Position numbers and translations under genes: made by a program. The notes beneath the pieces were generated by a model. The model searched no databases. It saw only the letters and a list, made by a program, of their open reading frames with translations, and had not been told where the DNA came from. From Bacteroidales bacterium (GTDB lineage: Bacteria; Bacteroidota; Bacteroidia; Bacteroidales; VadinHA17), in contig DOTV01000222.1 of assembly GCA_003520925.1 (NCBI GenBank), forward strand, positions 1-6,480: 6,480 nucleotides of DNA, written 5' to 3'. Of this stretch, positions 1 through 6,480 are shown one piece after another. Position 1 is the stretch's first letter. The number at the start of each line of letters is the position of its first letter.

Positions 1-1602
1 TCATCCGGCGTTCAGTTTTACCGTGATGGGATAGTCTTTCTTTTCCAGACTAAAAGTGAGGCTAAAATGCTCGAAAGCCACACCTCCTTTGGTGCAACCG
101 AAGCGTACTTTGGAGTTCCGAAAGATACCTCTGTCAGTAATCCCATCCTGTTTTCACAATCTTTTTCCTGGGCGATTCCATGCGAAGCCATGACTTTCAA
201 CAGCGATTATTCAACTATGTACTTCACCAGGCGGCCTTCAAACAGAGAACCTGAAAAGATATATCAGGCAAGATACCAGATGGCAAAAAACGGCAAACAC
301 GACTGGATAAGCGACACCAAACCTTTAAGCTTCTGTACCGATAAATCAGTTTACTCTCACCCTGCATTGTCGGCCGACGGTGAGAAAATGGTTTTTACAA
401 GCAACAGAAGCGAAAGTACCGGAGGACTTGATCTGTTTATTTCTTATAAAGAGAATAGCGGATGGTCGGCACCAATAAATCTTGGAAATCTGATAAACAG
501 CCGCAGCAATGAGTTGTCACCTTATCTCGATCAGGATAATAACCTTTTCTTCTCGTCCGACCGTTCTGAAGGTTTCGGCGGATATGATATCTATTTCTGC
601 AGGTACAATGGACGTGGCTGGGAAAAACCTGCAAATCTTACAAGAATAATAAATACTCAGGATGACCAACTTGCCTTTACATTGAGCAGGCTTGACGGAA
701 AATCAGGATTTTATACTACAAGATATAAGACAGGCAACAAGCCGCCGAAATTGTTTCGGATTGCTTTCCGCGATCAGTATGCTGTTAAGGAATTAACAAA
801 TTTATCGAATGCATTCAGGTATATTGCTCAGTCAGGTATGGTGCATGCATCAGAAGAGATCGTTTCCAAACCTGAACCGCTTCCTGAAAACAAATCGGCT
901 GTAAAGGTCCCTGAGAGCAAACCAGAGGTAAAGCCTCCTTCCGAAAAGGCAGCAGAACCAGGAAATGAGATTATTTACCGTATTCAGTTCCTGTCAAATT
1001 CGAAACCCAAAGGAAGCTATAACATTACTATTGCAGGAAAAACTTATAAAACATTCGAATACCGGTACAATGGCCTTTATAAATCATGTGTCGGGGATTA
1101 TACATCCAGGGCTGAGGCTGATAACCTTCTGGCTGTTATGAAAAAGAATGGGTATCCAAATGCCTTTGTGGCAGAATTTAGAGGAAATGAAAGAGCTACC
1201 GGTGCTGTTTCTTCAACTGTAACTGCTCAGGAACAGAAAATTCAGAAAACGATGACAGAAACCTCAAATCAACAGAAACTCCCTGAAGTCAAAAAAGAAG
1301 CAACCGATAGGCCTCCTGCAGCACAGGCTGCATTAACGTCAGAAAATATAGTGTTTCGTGTTCAATTCTCTTCCTACATGAAATCAAAAGGAAGTTATGA
1401 AATATCTATCGGAGGGAAAAAATATAAAACTTTCGAGTATATGTATAACGGAGCATACCGTTCATGCGCAGGTGAATTCAGCACACCTGCATCAGCGGCA
1501 AGCCTTCAGAAGCAGTTTAAACAGGAGGGCTATTCCGATGCATTCATAATAGCAACAAAGGGTAATCAAAGGATAACTGACCCTGCCCTCTTCAAGAAAT
1601 AA
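1..1602 (+). CDS. PD40 beta-propeller protein with two tandem SPOR-like domains (5' partial)
   Basis: The reading frame is open from base 1, and the residues before the first ATG (position 67) already read like a propeller strand (GVQFYRDGIVFL at 10-45). The gene therefore starts upstream of the window and ATG-67 is internal. PD40-type blades are visible at about 181-225, 355-444 (SADGEKMVFTSNR then GGLDLF) and 505-603 (SSDRSEGFGGYDIYF), with weaker ones at each end. A Pro/Glu/Lys-rich linker (about 853-969) leads to a SPOR-like domain (970-1197), then a Gln/Glu/Pro-rich linker (1198-1347) and a second SPOR-like domain (1348 to near the end). By family knowledge, PD40 repeats occur in TolB-like and OmpA-associated envelope proteins, and SPOR domains bind peptidoglycan lacking stem peptides. 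An exported, cell-wall-associated role is inferred. The signal peptide, if any, lies outside the window. The exact function is unknown. The stop codon abuts that of the convergent ABC gene. Confidence 0.9.
   Translation, partial: SSGVQFYRDGIVFLFQTKSEAKMLESHTSFGATEAYFGVPKDTSVSNPILFSQSFSWAIPCEAMTFNSDYSTMYFTRRPSNREPEKIYQARYQMAKNGKHDWISDTKPLSFCTDKSVYSHPALSADGEKMVFTSNRSESTGGLDLFISYKENSGWSAPINLGNLINSRSNELSPYLDQDNNLFFSSDRSEGFGGYDIYFCRYNGRGWEKPANLTRIINTQDDQLAFTLSRLDGKSGFYTTRYKTGNKPPKLFRIAFRDQYAVKELTNLSNAFRYIAQSGMVHASEEIVSKPEPLPENKSAVKVPESKPEVKPPSEKAAEPGNEIIYRIQFLSNSKPKGSYNITIAGKTYKTFEYRYNGLYKSCVGDYTSRAEADNLLAVMKKNGYPNAFVAEFRGNERATGAVSSTVTAQEQKIQKTMTETSNQQKLPEVKKEATDRPPAAQAALTSENIVFRVQFSSYMKSKGSYEISIGGKKYKTFEYMYNGAYRSCAGEFSTPASAASLQKQFKQEGYSDAFIIATKGNQRITDPALFKK
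970..1590 (+). repeat. Tandem duplication of a SPOR-like domain within the CDS
   Basis: Two copies of about 77 residues (970-1197 and 1348-1578) align without gaps, with about 39 identical positions counted by eye. Shared blocks include R.QF, KGSY, the YKTFEY block followed by YNG, a Ser-Cys pair then Gly, GY..AF and GN.R.T. The copies are separated by a low-complexity linker of about 50 residues. The DNA copies have diverged clearly, so this is an old domain duplication and not a recent nucleotide repeat. Confidence 0.85.
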
Positions 1603-4600
1603 TTACCAGGATGAGATCTCTTTAATTATCAGAAAATTGGAATCTTTTAAGCTTTTGCTCTTATCAAATACGGAAAGAATCTTACGTAAAATACCAAAAT
1701 AGAGAGCGATATAAAGTAAAAAAGTAACCAGCCAGATAACTGCCAGATTAAACCAGAAAGTATCGATCTTTATATTCCCTATCACCTTGAAAGGAGCGCA
1801 ATAATGTGCCCGTCCGTTTTTTGCAGTCGGCGGCATAAAGACGGGTTCATATTTCCGGATAATGCGTTTTGGCTTTTCGACCGACTGATCCTTTAAATCA
1901 CCATTCAGAACAAAAGTGGCCAATCCTTTATTGTAAAAGTCAATTCTCAGACGATCGAGCTTTTCGCTGTCAATCCTGTTACTGGCTATTACCCTGTACA
2001 ATGAATCTTTTGAACGGAGGGCATTCTTATAGTTTGATCTGAACTTCCGCTCAAGGAATGCCAGGCAGTTTCCTATCTGTTTTAAAGCTGAAGAATCGGG
2101 TTTTTTCTCCTCGAAAAGCTTATCAAATCCATCCGGTACTTCATAATTGAGAGCATCAAACATCTCTGTAATATGTACCTGCAATTTTGTAAGATCATTT
2201 CTGATTGTATCATTGAAGGTCTTCGCACTTTCACACTGCTGAAGATCTCCTTTCAGGCTATTCACAAGAAATCCGGCACACCAGTTGTTATTGCTTAATT
2301 CCGCATCCCAGGGGAAGAACAACCTTTCATATTTGTTATTTTTAAACTGCTCAACTGCCAGAGCCTCATAAGACCATCGGGCCGGCATCAGTTCCCCGAT
2401 AAAAGGGACATATTCATATGAAGATGCTTTCCTGCTTGTATGAAGCTTTTCGTATTTCACAAGCACCCCGCTGAACAGCAACTGGGGAATGATAATAAAT
2501 GGGATCAGAATATAAATTGTTATAACAGAATTTAGTGCAGAAGAAAGATTCAGCCCTATCAGGTTTGCGCAGCAGGATGTTGTGAACAGGACACTCCAGT
2601 ACTGAAATGTCAGCCCTTTTATTCCAAGAATCGAGTTTCCCACAAAAATGAAGGAAATCGTCTGAACTGCAGAGATCAGAAACATCAGGACTATTTTGGA
2701 ATTGATATAGCTAAACCAGCTCAGGCTAAGAAATGATTCACGTTTAAGGATTTTCCTGTCTTTCAATATCTCTTCCGAACTTATAATAAGTCCCATGAAC
2801 AGGGCTGTTATAATACACATAAAAATATAAGCTGTCAGGTTGTCATTATCGATGAACCTGTAAGAATCGCCTTTTGAATATCTGGTAAAATATCCCAGTA
2901 ACAGGGCAAGTAATGGGGCTCCAAGCATGCTGATCAGGATATATTGTCTGTTGGCAAGCTTCGAAAGCAGATCTCTTATAAAAAATATTCCCATTTGCTT
3001 CAGCCTCCCCGGGATGCTGTAAATGATCTCAGGCAGTTTCTTTTGCCTCATATTTTCCAGCCCCTGTTTAACCTGGTACTTCTGCCTGAACAGAATCGAC
3101 CATTCTTCAGGGGCAGTTTTCCTTGCCTGCGTCAGTTTCCCGTTTTCATTCACTATTTTTGCCTCGACTATCTGTAAAACCTGATCGGGATTTATATTCC
3201 CGCACCTTATGCATTGATCCTCCCCGGGATTTGCCTGTCTGCTTATGGTTTTAAAGTAAACAACGGCAGCATTTGGATTGCCATTAAATATCAGATATCC
3301 TCCCTTGTCAAGAATGATTATTTTATCAAATAATTTAAAGATGTCGGAGCCAGGTTGATGAATATTAACTATTACAAGCTTCCCTTTATACGTCTGTTCC
3401 TTAAGCAGGTTGATAACAATCTCCGAGTCGACCGAAGAGAGTCCCGAGGTTGGTTCATCTACAAAAAGGATATAAGGCTCACGCACAAGTTCAAGAGCTA
3501 TATTGATCCTTTTCCTTTGCCCGCCGCTGATAACTTTATCAAGTGGATTGCCTACCTTCAGATTCCTGATCTCCCACAGATCGAGCTCGGTCATAATCCT
3601 GCTTACAATCTTCCTGATCTTTTTCAGGGGGAAGTTGCTAAGACACAGCCTTGCATTGTAATAGAGGTTCTGATAAACCGTAAGCTCATCTATTAGAAGA
3701 TCATCCTGCGGAATATATCCGATAATACCTTTAAGCCTGTTTTTATCTCTGGCATTATTGATATCATATCCGTTTATAAGTATGTTCCCGCTCCTGGGTT
3801 TAATATTGCCATTGAGAATGTTAAGCAAGGTTGACTTTCCGGTTCCGCTGACTCCAAGTATTCCGACCAGCTGGCCTGACTCACCTGAAAAGTCAAAACC
3901 ATGAATACCGTTTTCACTGTTTGAAAAACGGTAGGTCACATCGCTGGCAGACAGAAAAATCTTTGGCTCAGACTTTGATTCATTGAAATAACCTGTCAGT
4001 TCTGAATAATACAGGGTATTTAATCCCTGTCCCTTTATTGTTGATCCGTTATCAAACAAATAAGATTGTCTTGGGAAGATATGCTGACCGTCGAGGTAAA
4101 GATTTGAGTCGCCTGTATATCTTAATATGAATGCTTTTGTGCTTGCAGTACTGAGGAACATAAGTTCTCCGGCAAGATTTGGGTTGTAAATATGTTTAGC
4201 TTTGCGGAACTTGCAGACCGTATTGCCGTCAATAATCAGAAGCTTATCCTTTTCATGGATTTTTGAAACAGGATCCAGGATATAGCTTTTTATATTCTTA
4301 TACTCATTTTCCGGAATATTGAGTGCCAGTGCAACAGTCATAAGGAAATCAAGTTCATTCTCAGTTATTTCTTTTCCGTAAGAGATAAAATCAATAAGCT
4401 GGATAATAATATAAATTTTTTGCTTCTGGCGGAGCTCTCTGTTAATTCCTTCACATATCCTCTTTATGCGCAATGTCTTAAGTTCCTGGATCTCGTTTCC
4501 TCCCGAAGATTCCTTGATTGCCTCCCTGTTTAAGAATAGATCAAGGTATTCGTCAAAAATCCTGATATATTTTTCTATCAGTTCACTGTTAAGATGACGG

Positions 4601-4713
4601 GCCAGGAATGATTTTACGACATCTTTCTCCCTGGTTGATATTTCATTTATGTTGCCAATATCACTTACAAGGGCAAAGAGCTGCATTAATGCTCTCAGGA
4701 TAGGCTCACTCAT
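1603..4713 (-). CDS. ABCG-like ABC transporter: TerB-like, FHA-like, ATPase and ABC2 membrane domains fused
   Basis: The product has 1036 residues. Residues 1-150 are helical and TerB-like. About 155-245 form a beta-rich FHA-like segment (STASTKAFILRYTG, NLYLDGQ). The ATPase domain (about 252-480) is intact: Walker A GVSGTGKST at 287-295, Q-loop Q336, signature ISGGQ at 395-399, Walker B ILFVDE at 415-420 and H-loop H452. A CIRCGN motif (501-506) follows. Membrane helices lie at about 590-610, 627-646, 672-697, 705-728, 731-752 and 984-1007, with an extracytoplasmic loop of about 230 residues between helices 5 and 6. NBD before TMD with a large loop before the last helix is the ABCG order, so it should work as a homodimer, probably as an exporter; the substrate is unknown. 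ATG-4713 is the first start in the open frame and fits the MSEPILRALMQLFA opening I associate with this family. No Shine-Dalgarno is visible. It is divergent from upp and no partner gene is nearby. Confidence 0.94.
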   Translation of the reverse strand: MSEPILRALMQLFALVSDIGNINEISTREKDVVKSFLARHLNSELIEKYIRIFDEYLDLFLNREAIKESSGGNEIQELKTLRIKRICEGINRELRQKQKIYIIIQLIDFISYGKEITENELDFLMTVALALNIPENEYKNIKSYILDPVSKIHEKDKLLIIDGNTVCKFRKAKHIYNPNLAGELMFLSTASTKAFILRYTGDSNLYLDGQHIFPRQSYLFDNGSTIKGQGLNTLYYSELTGYFNESKSEPKIFLSASDVTYRFSNSENGIHGFDFSGESGQLVGILGVSGTGKSTLLNILNGNIKPRSGNILINGYDINNARDKNRLKGIIGYIPQDDLLIDELTVYQNLYYNARLCLSNFPLKKIRKIVSRIMTELDLWEIRNLKVGNPLDKVISGGQRKRINIALELVREPYILFVDEPTSGLSSVDSEIVINLLKEQTYKGKLVIVNIHQPGSDIFKLFDKIIILDKGGYLIFNGNPNAAVVYFKTISRQANPGEDQCIRCGNINPDQVLQIVEAKIVNENGKLTQARKTAPEEWSILFRQKYQVKQGLENMRQKKLPEIIYSIPGRLKQMGIFFIRDLLSKLANRQYILISMLGAPLLALLLGYFTRYSKGDSYRFIDNDNLTAYIFMCIITALFMGLIISSEEILKDRKILKRESFLSLSWFSYINSKIVLMFLISAVQTISFIFVGNSILGIKGLTFQYWSVLFTTSCCANLIGLNLSSALNSVITIYILIPFIIIPQLLFSGVLVKYEKLHTSRKASSYEYVPFIGELMPARWSYEALAVEQFKNNKYERLFFPWDAELSNNNWCAGFLVNSLKGDLQQCESAKTFNDTIRNDLTKLQVHITEMFDALNYEVPDGFDKLFEEKKPDSSALKQIGNCLAFLERKFRSNYKNALRSKDSLYRVIASNRIDSEKLDRLRIDFYNKGLATFVLNGDLKDQSVEKPKRIIRKYEPVFMPPTAKNGRAHYCAPFKVIGNIKIDTFWFNLAVIWLVTFLLYIALYFGILRKILSVFDKSKSLKDSNFLIIKEISSW

Positions 4714-4852
4714 AAACAGGTACTTTAAGGGAGAAAAACCGGTTTTAATTTTCCAAGTTAAACAAAAATCTATTTCCTTCTCCGGATTTATCGGGTTTCC
4801 TGTTTTAAATTTCAGATTATATTTGTTATTTATTTAACAATACATACGTCAG
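4714..4852. other. Divergent intergenic region between the ABC gene and upp
   Basis: This 139-base A+T-rich gap must hold the promoters of both divergent genes. The upp promoter is clear (separate entry). For the leftward ABC gene, the closest match to the Bacteroidota -7 element is TAGATTTT on the minus strand (4765-4772), with no convincing -33 partner, so that promoter is not located with confidence. A perfect 12-base palindrome (AAAACCGGTTTT) lies at 4735-4746. Neither start codon has a Shine-Dalgarno sequence, which is usual in this phylum. Confidence 0.7.
4796..4825 (+). promoter_or_regulatory. Predicted Bacteroidota-type promoter of upp
   Basis: TATATTTG at 4818-4825 matches the Bacteroidota -7 consensus TAnnTTTG exactly. 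TTTC at 4796-4799, 18 bases upstream, is one mismatch from the -33 element TTTG. Transcription would start near 4830-4834, giving a leader of about 20 bases with no Shine-Dalgarno before ATG-4853. Motif and placement are seen directly; activity is inferred. Confidence 0.6.
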
Positions 4853-5473
4853 ATGCTTATTTTACTTGAACACCCGTTACTGACCCATAAGCTCACCCAA
4901 CTGCGGAGGAAGGAGACAACCACAAAAGATTTCAGGGAAATAATGGAGGAAATTGCCGGATTAATGGCATATGAGGTCACAAAGGACCTCCCGTTGAAAA
5001 GTGTGACCATAACTACTCCCATGGCCGAATGTCAGACCAGGGACCTTGCAACAGATATTGTTCTTGTCCCTGTTTTAAGAGCAGGACTTGGAATGGTTGA
5101 CGGAATAACAAAACTTATACCGACAGCGAGGGTTGGACATATAGGCATGTACCGCGATCACAGAACCCTTGAACCTTTGACTTATTACACTAAATTTCCT
5201 GATAACCTTGCTGATGCCATAGTTATGGTTCTTGATCCTATGCTTGCTACCGGTGGCAGCTCAGGATCGGCAATACAGGTACTTAAAGATAACGGGGCAA
5301 AAACAATTAAACTTGTATGTGTTGTGGGTGTACCTGAAGGGGTCAAAAAAATCGGACACGATCATCCTGATGTACAGATTTACCTTGCTGCACTCGATGA
5401 AAAACTCAATGATAATGGGTATATCCTGCCGGGGCTGGGAGATGCAGGCGATAGACTTTTCGGTACTTCCTGA
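4853..5473 (+). CDS. upp: Uracil phosphoribosyltransferase
   Basis: The enzyme makes UMP and pyrophosphate from uracil and PRPP in the cytoplasm, the central step of uracil salvage. The 206-residue product is close to the usual 208-209. Family landmarks are present in order: HPLLTHKLTQLR at 7-18, PVLRAGLGMVDG at 73-84, GMYRDHRTLEP at 98-108, the PRPP-binding loop VLDPMLATGGS at 126-136, and the C-terminal uracil-binding segment GYILPGLGDAGDRLFGT at 189-205. The start is ATG-4853: an in-frame TAA lies only 15 bases upstream (4835-4837), and the N-terminus is about one residue shorter than the E. coli protein. The gene has its own predicted promoter, is divergent from the ABC gene and converges on the PstS-like gene with 12 bases between stops. 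It appears intact and monocistronic. Confidence 0.97.
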   Translation: MLILLEHPLLTHKLTQLRRKETTTKDFREIMEEIAGLMAYEVTKDLPLKSVTITTPMAECQTRDLATDIVLVPVLRAGLGMVDGITKLIPTARVGHIGMYRDHRTLEPLTYYTKFPDNLADAIVMVLDPMLATGGSSGSAIQVLKDNGAKTIKLVCVVGVPEGVKKIGHDHPDVQIYLAALDEKLNDNGYILPGLGDAGDRLFGTS

Positions 5474-5485
5474 TTGGAGATTAAT

Positions 5486-6382
5486 CTATTTCAGGAGATC
5501 GAGTGAGTATTTTATATAAACATCGTTCAACGGACAAAATCCGGTCTTTTTGATTCCCGACTGGCCTTCACCAAGAACATATTTAAGAAATTCAATAATA
5601 ACCGGATCAGCAGGTTTTCCCAACGATCCAAGAGTCAGTTCCCTGCAGAGCTGATCAGGGAAAAAGCCAAGCCATAAACTTTTGTGAGCTTCTTCAAGAT
5701 TTCTGAAAGGGACTTCCACCCTGTCGATCTTATTGTCAAAATCAAGATCTACAGGAATTATCTGAATATCTTTCTTCCTTTCACCGGTTGTGATATCAAA
5801 AGCGTATGAAAAATTACAAAATCCTATGGCGAGGGGATCTTCCTGGATATTTCTGATCATTTCATCATCCCCGCTGATCCCTATCCCTTTAAGATCAGAT
5901 GCTTTCTTATACATGAACCCTGCCCATATTTCTGCTGCTCCCGATTCATCAGCCCTTGAATATACAGTAATTTTATCTCTTGCATTTGTATCGAGGATCT
6001 CACCCCATGTTACCTGCTTTCCTGAAGAAAAGACCCGTATGAATTCGTCAGGACTTACGCCCTGTTTTAATAATCGTTCAATATGCGGATTTTTTTGGTT
6101 TACTATTGGAGCCACGCCATCCTTTGCAACTGAAACCACCCATATACCGGCTTTTGCCTCTTCATCTGTAAGTGGCCTCGATATCATTGCCAGCTGGCAC
6201 TTTCCCTCAAGAAGGCTTGTGATACCTTCGCCGGTTCCTATTTTTGAAACCTCAATTTTTACACCAGGATGAATACTCATGAATTCATCAGCAAGTTTTA
6301 AAATCAGGGGATAGAGAGCATAGGCACCGCTGATTGAAAAGCTTCCTTTGAGTTCACTCTTAACTGTTTTCGCCTGTTTAGT
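5486..6382 (-). CDS. PstS-like phosphate ABC transporter substrate-binding protein (5' end lost)
   Basis: This is a periplasmic binding protein of the PstS/PBP-like type, expected to capture phosphate or a related anion for an ABC importer. Visible landmarks are ISGAYALYPL (6303-6334), HPGVKIEVSKIGTGEGI then a Ser-Arg pair (ISRPL), SRADESGAAEIWAGFM (the region where PstS proteins carry an R-x-x-SGT-like anion-binding motif), and a C-terminal GFCPL. The first ATG (6278-6280) cuts off the opening strand and helix of the fold (ISGAYALYPL, ADEF), which lie upstream in the same open frame, so it is not the real start. No ATG, GTG or TTG occurs in frame from there up to the TAA at 6437-6439, and the frame becomes a poly-Lys artefact-like stretch from 6383. 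The signal peptide or lipobox expected upstream is absent. I infer a genuine gene interrupted by bad sequence or a contig end. No permease or ATPase partner is visible. Confidence 0.88.
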   Translation of the reverse strand, partial: TKQAKTVKSELKGSFSISGAYALYPLILKLADEFMSIHPGVKIEVSKIGTGEGITSLLEGKCQLAMISRPLTDEEAKAGIWVVSVAKDGVAPIVNQKNPHIERLLKQGVSPDEFIRVFSSGKQVTWGEILDTNARDKITVYSRADESGAAEIWAGFMYKKASDLKGIGISGDDEMIRNIQEDPLAIGFCNFSYAFDITTGERKKDIQIIPVDLDFDNKIDRVEVPFRNLEEAHKSLWLGFFPDQLCRELTLGSLGKPADPVIIEFLKYVLGEGQSGIKKTGFCPLNDVYIKYSLDLLK

Positions 6383-6470
6383 TTTTTTTTTTTTTGTTTT
6401 TTTTTTTTTTTTTGTTTGTTGTTGTTTTTTTTTTTTTTATTTTTTTTTGTTTTGTGTTATTTTGTTTTAT
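6382..6470. repeat. T-rich low-complexity tract, probably artefactual
   Basis: Of 89 bases, 77 are T, with only scattered G and A. T runs reach 14 (6382-6395), 17 (6397-6413) and 14 (6425-6438). No C occurs from 6375 to 6472. The change from normal sequence is abrupt at about 6381. It sits at the window end and replaces the 5' end of the PstS-like gene, which points to low-quality read ends or a mis-extended contig. A real homopolymer tract is less likely. Confidence 0.8.
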
Positions 6471-6480
6471 TTCTCACTCT

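Noticed and set aside
18..634. Small minus-strand open frames (18-200 and 437-634)
   Set aside because: They lie opposite the PD40/SPOR gene, which shows clear domain motifs, and their translations have no recognisable features.
2944..3696. Plus-strand open frames of 77 and 113 codons inside the ABC gene
   Set aside because: They are antisense to conserved ATPase and linker motifs and look like frame shadows.
4765..4772. TAGATTTT (minus strand) as the ABC gene promoter
   Set aside because: It is one base off the -7 consensus, and no TTTG-like element lies at the right distance, so it is not listed as a promoter.
4649..4837. Plus-strand 62-codon open frame spanning the ABC start and the intergenic region
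   Set aside because: It overlaps the ABC N-terminus and the upp promoter, and has no family resemblance; composition explains it.
5478..5487. AGATTAATCT as a transcription terminator
   Set aside because: It is a perfect palindrome with no loop, A/T-rich and weak, with no strong T-run after it.
5232..5519. 95-codon frame overlapping the 3' half of upp
   Set aside because: It is out of frame with the conserved PRPP and uracil-binding motifs of upp and runs antisense into the PstS-like gene.
5790..6272. 160-codon plus-strand frame opposite the PstS-like gene
   Set aside because: The minus strand carries the recognisable binding-protein motifs; the plus frame is a Ser/Pro-rich mirror of it.

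Overview
The window is gene-dense, with moderate to low G+C by eye. It looks like a chromosomal fragment from a Bacteroidota bacterium, probably an uncultured or draft genome. The evidence is a protein joining PD40 beta-propeller repeats to SPOR-like domains, a TerB/ABC/ABC2-membrane fusion of the type common in that phylum, a TAnnTTTG promoter element upstream of upp, and start codons without Shine-Dalgarno sequences.

Layout from left to right. (1) 1-1602, + strand: the 3' part of a gene for an envelope-type protein with PD40 propeller blades and two tandem SPOR-like domains. Its 5' end lies outside the window. (2) 1605-4713, - strand, stop codon at 1603-1605: a 1036-residue ABCG-like half-transporter with a TerB-like N-terminus, an FHA-like segment, an ATPase domain and a six-helix membrane domain carrying a very large extracytoplasmic loop. 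(3) 4714-4852: a 139-base divergent intergenic region containing a good upp promoter. (4) 4853-5473, + strand: upp, uracil phosphoribosyltransferase. (5) 5486 to about 6382, - strand: a PstS-like phosphate/anion-binding protein whose 5' end runs into a T-rich, almost C-free tract (6382-6470). That tract resembles low-quality sequence at a contig end.

The genes do not form one operon. Orientations alternate (+, -, +, -), giving two tail-to-tail junctions, one with abutting stop codons and one with a 12-base gap, and one divergent promoter region. Shared function cannot be inferred from adjacency. Upp salvages uracil, the PstS-like protein probably binds phosphate in the periplasm, and the substrate of the ABC fusion is unknown. 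I see no mobile element, CRISPR array or RNA gene. No new multi-gene system is evident. The least understood item is the TerB/FHA-like/ABC fusion.
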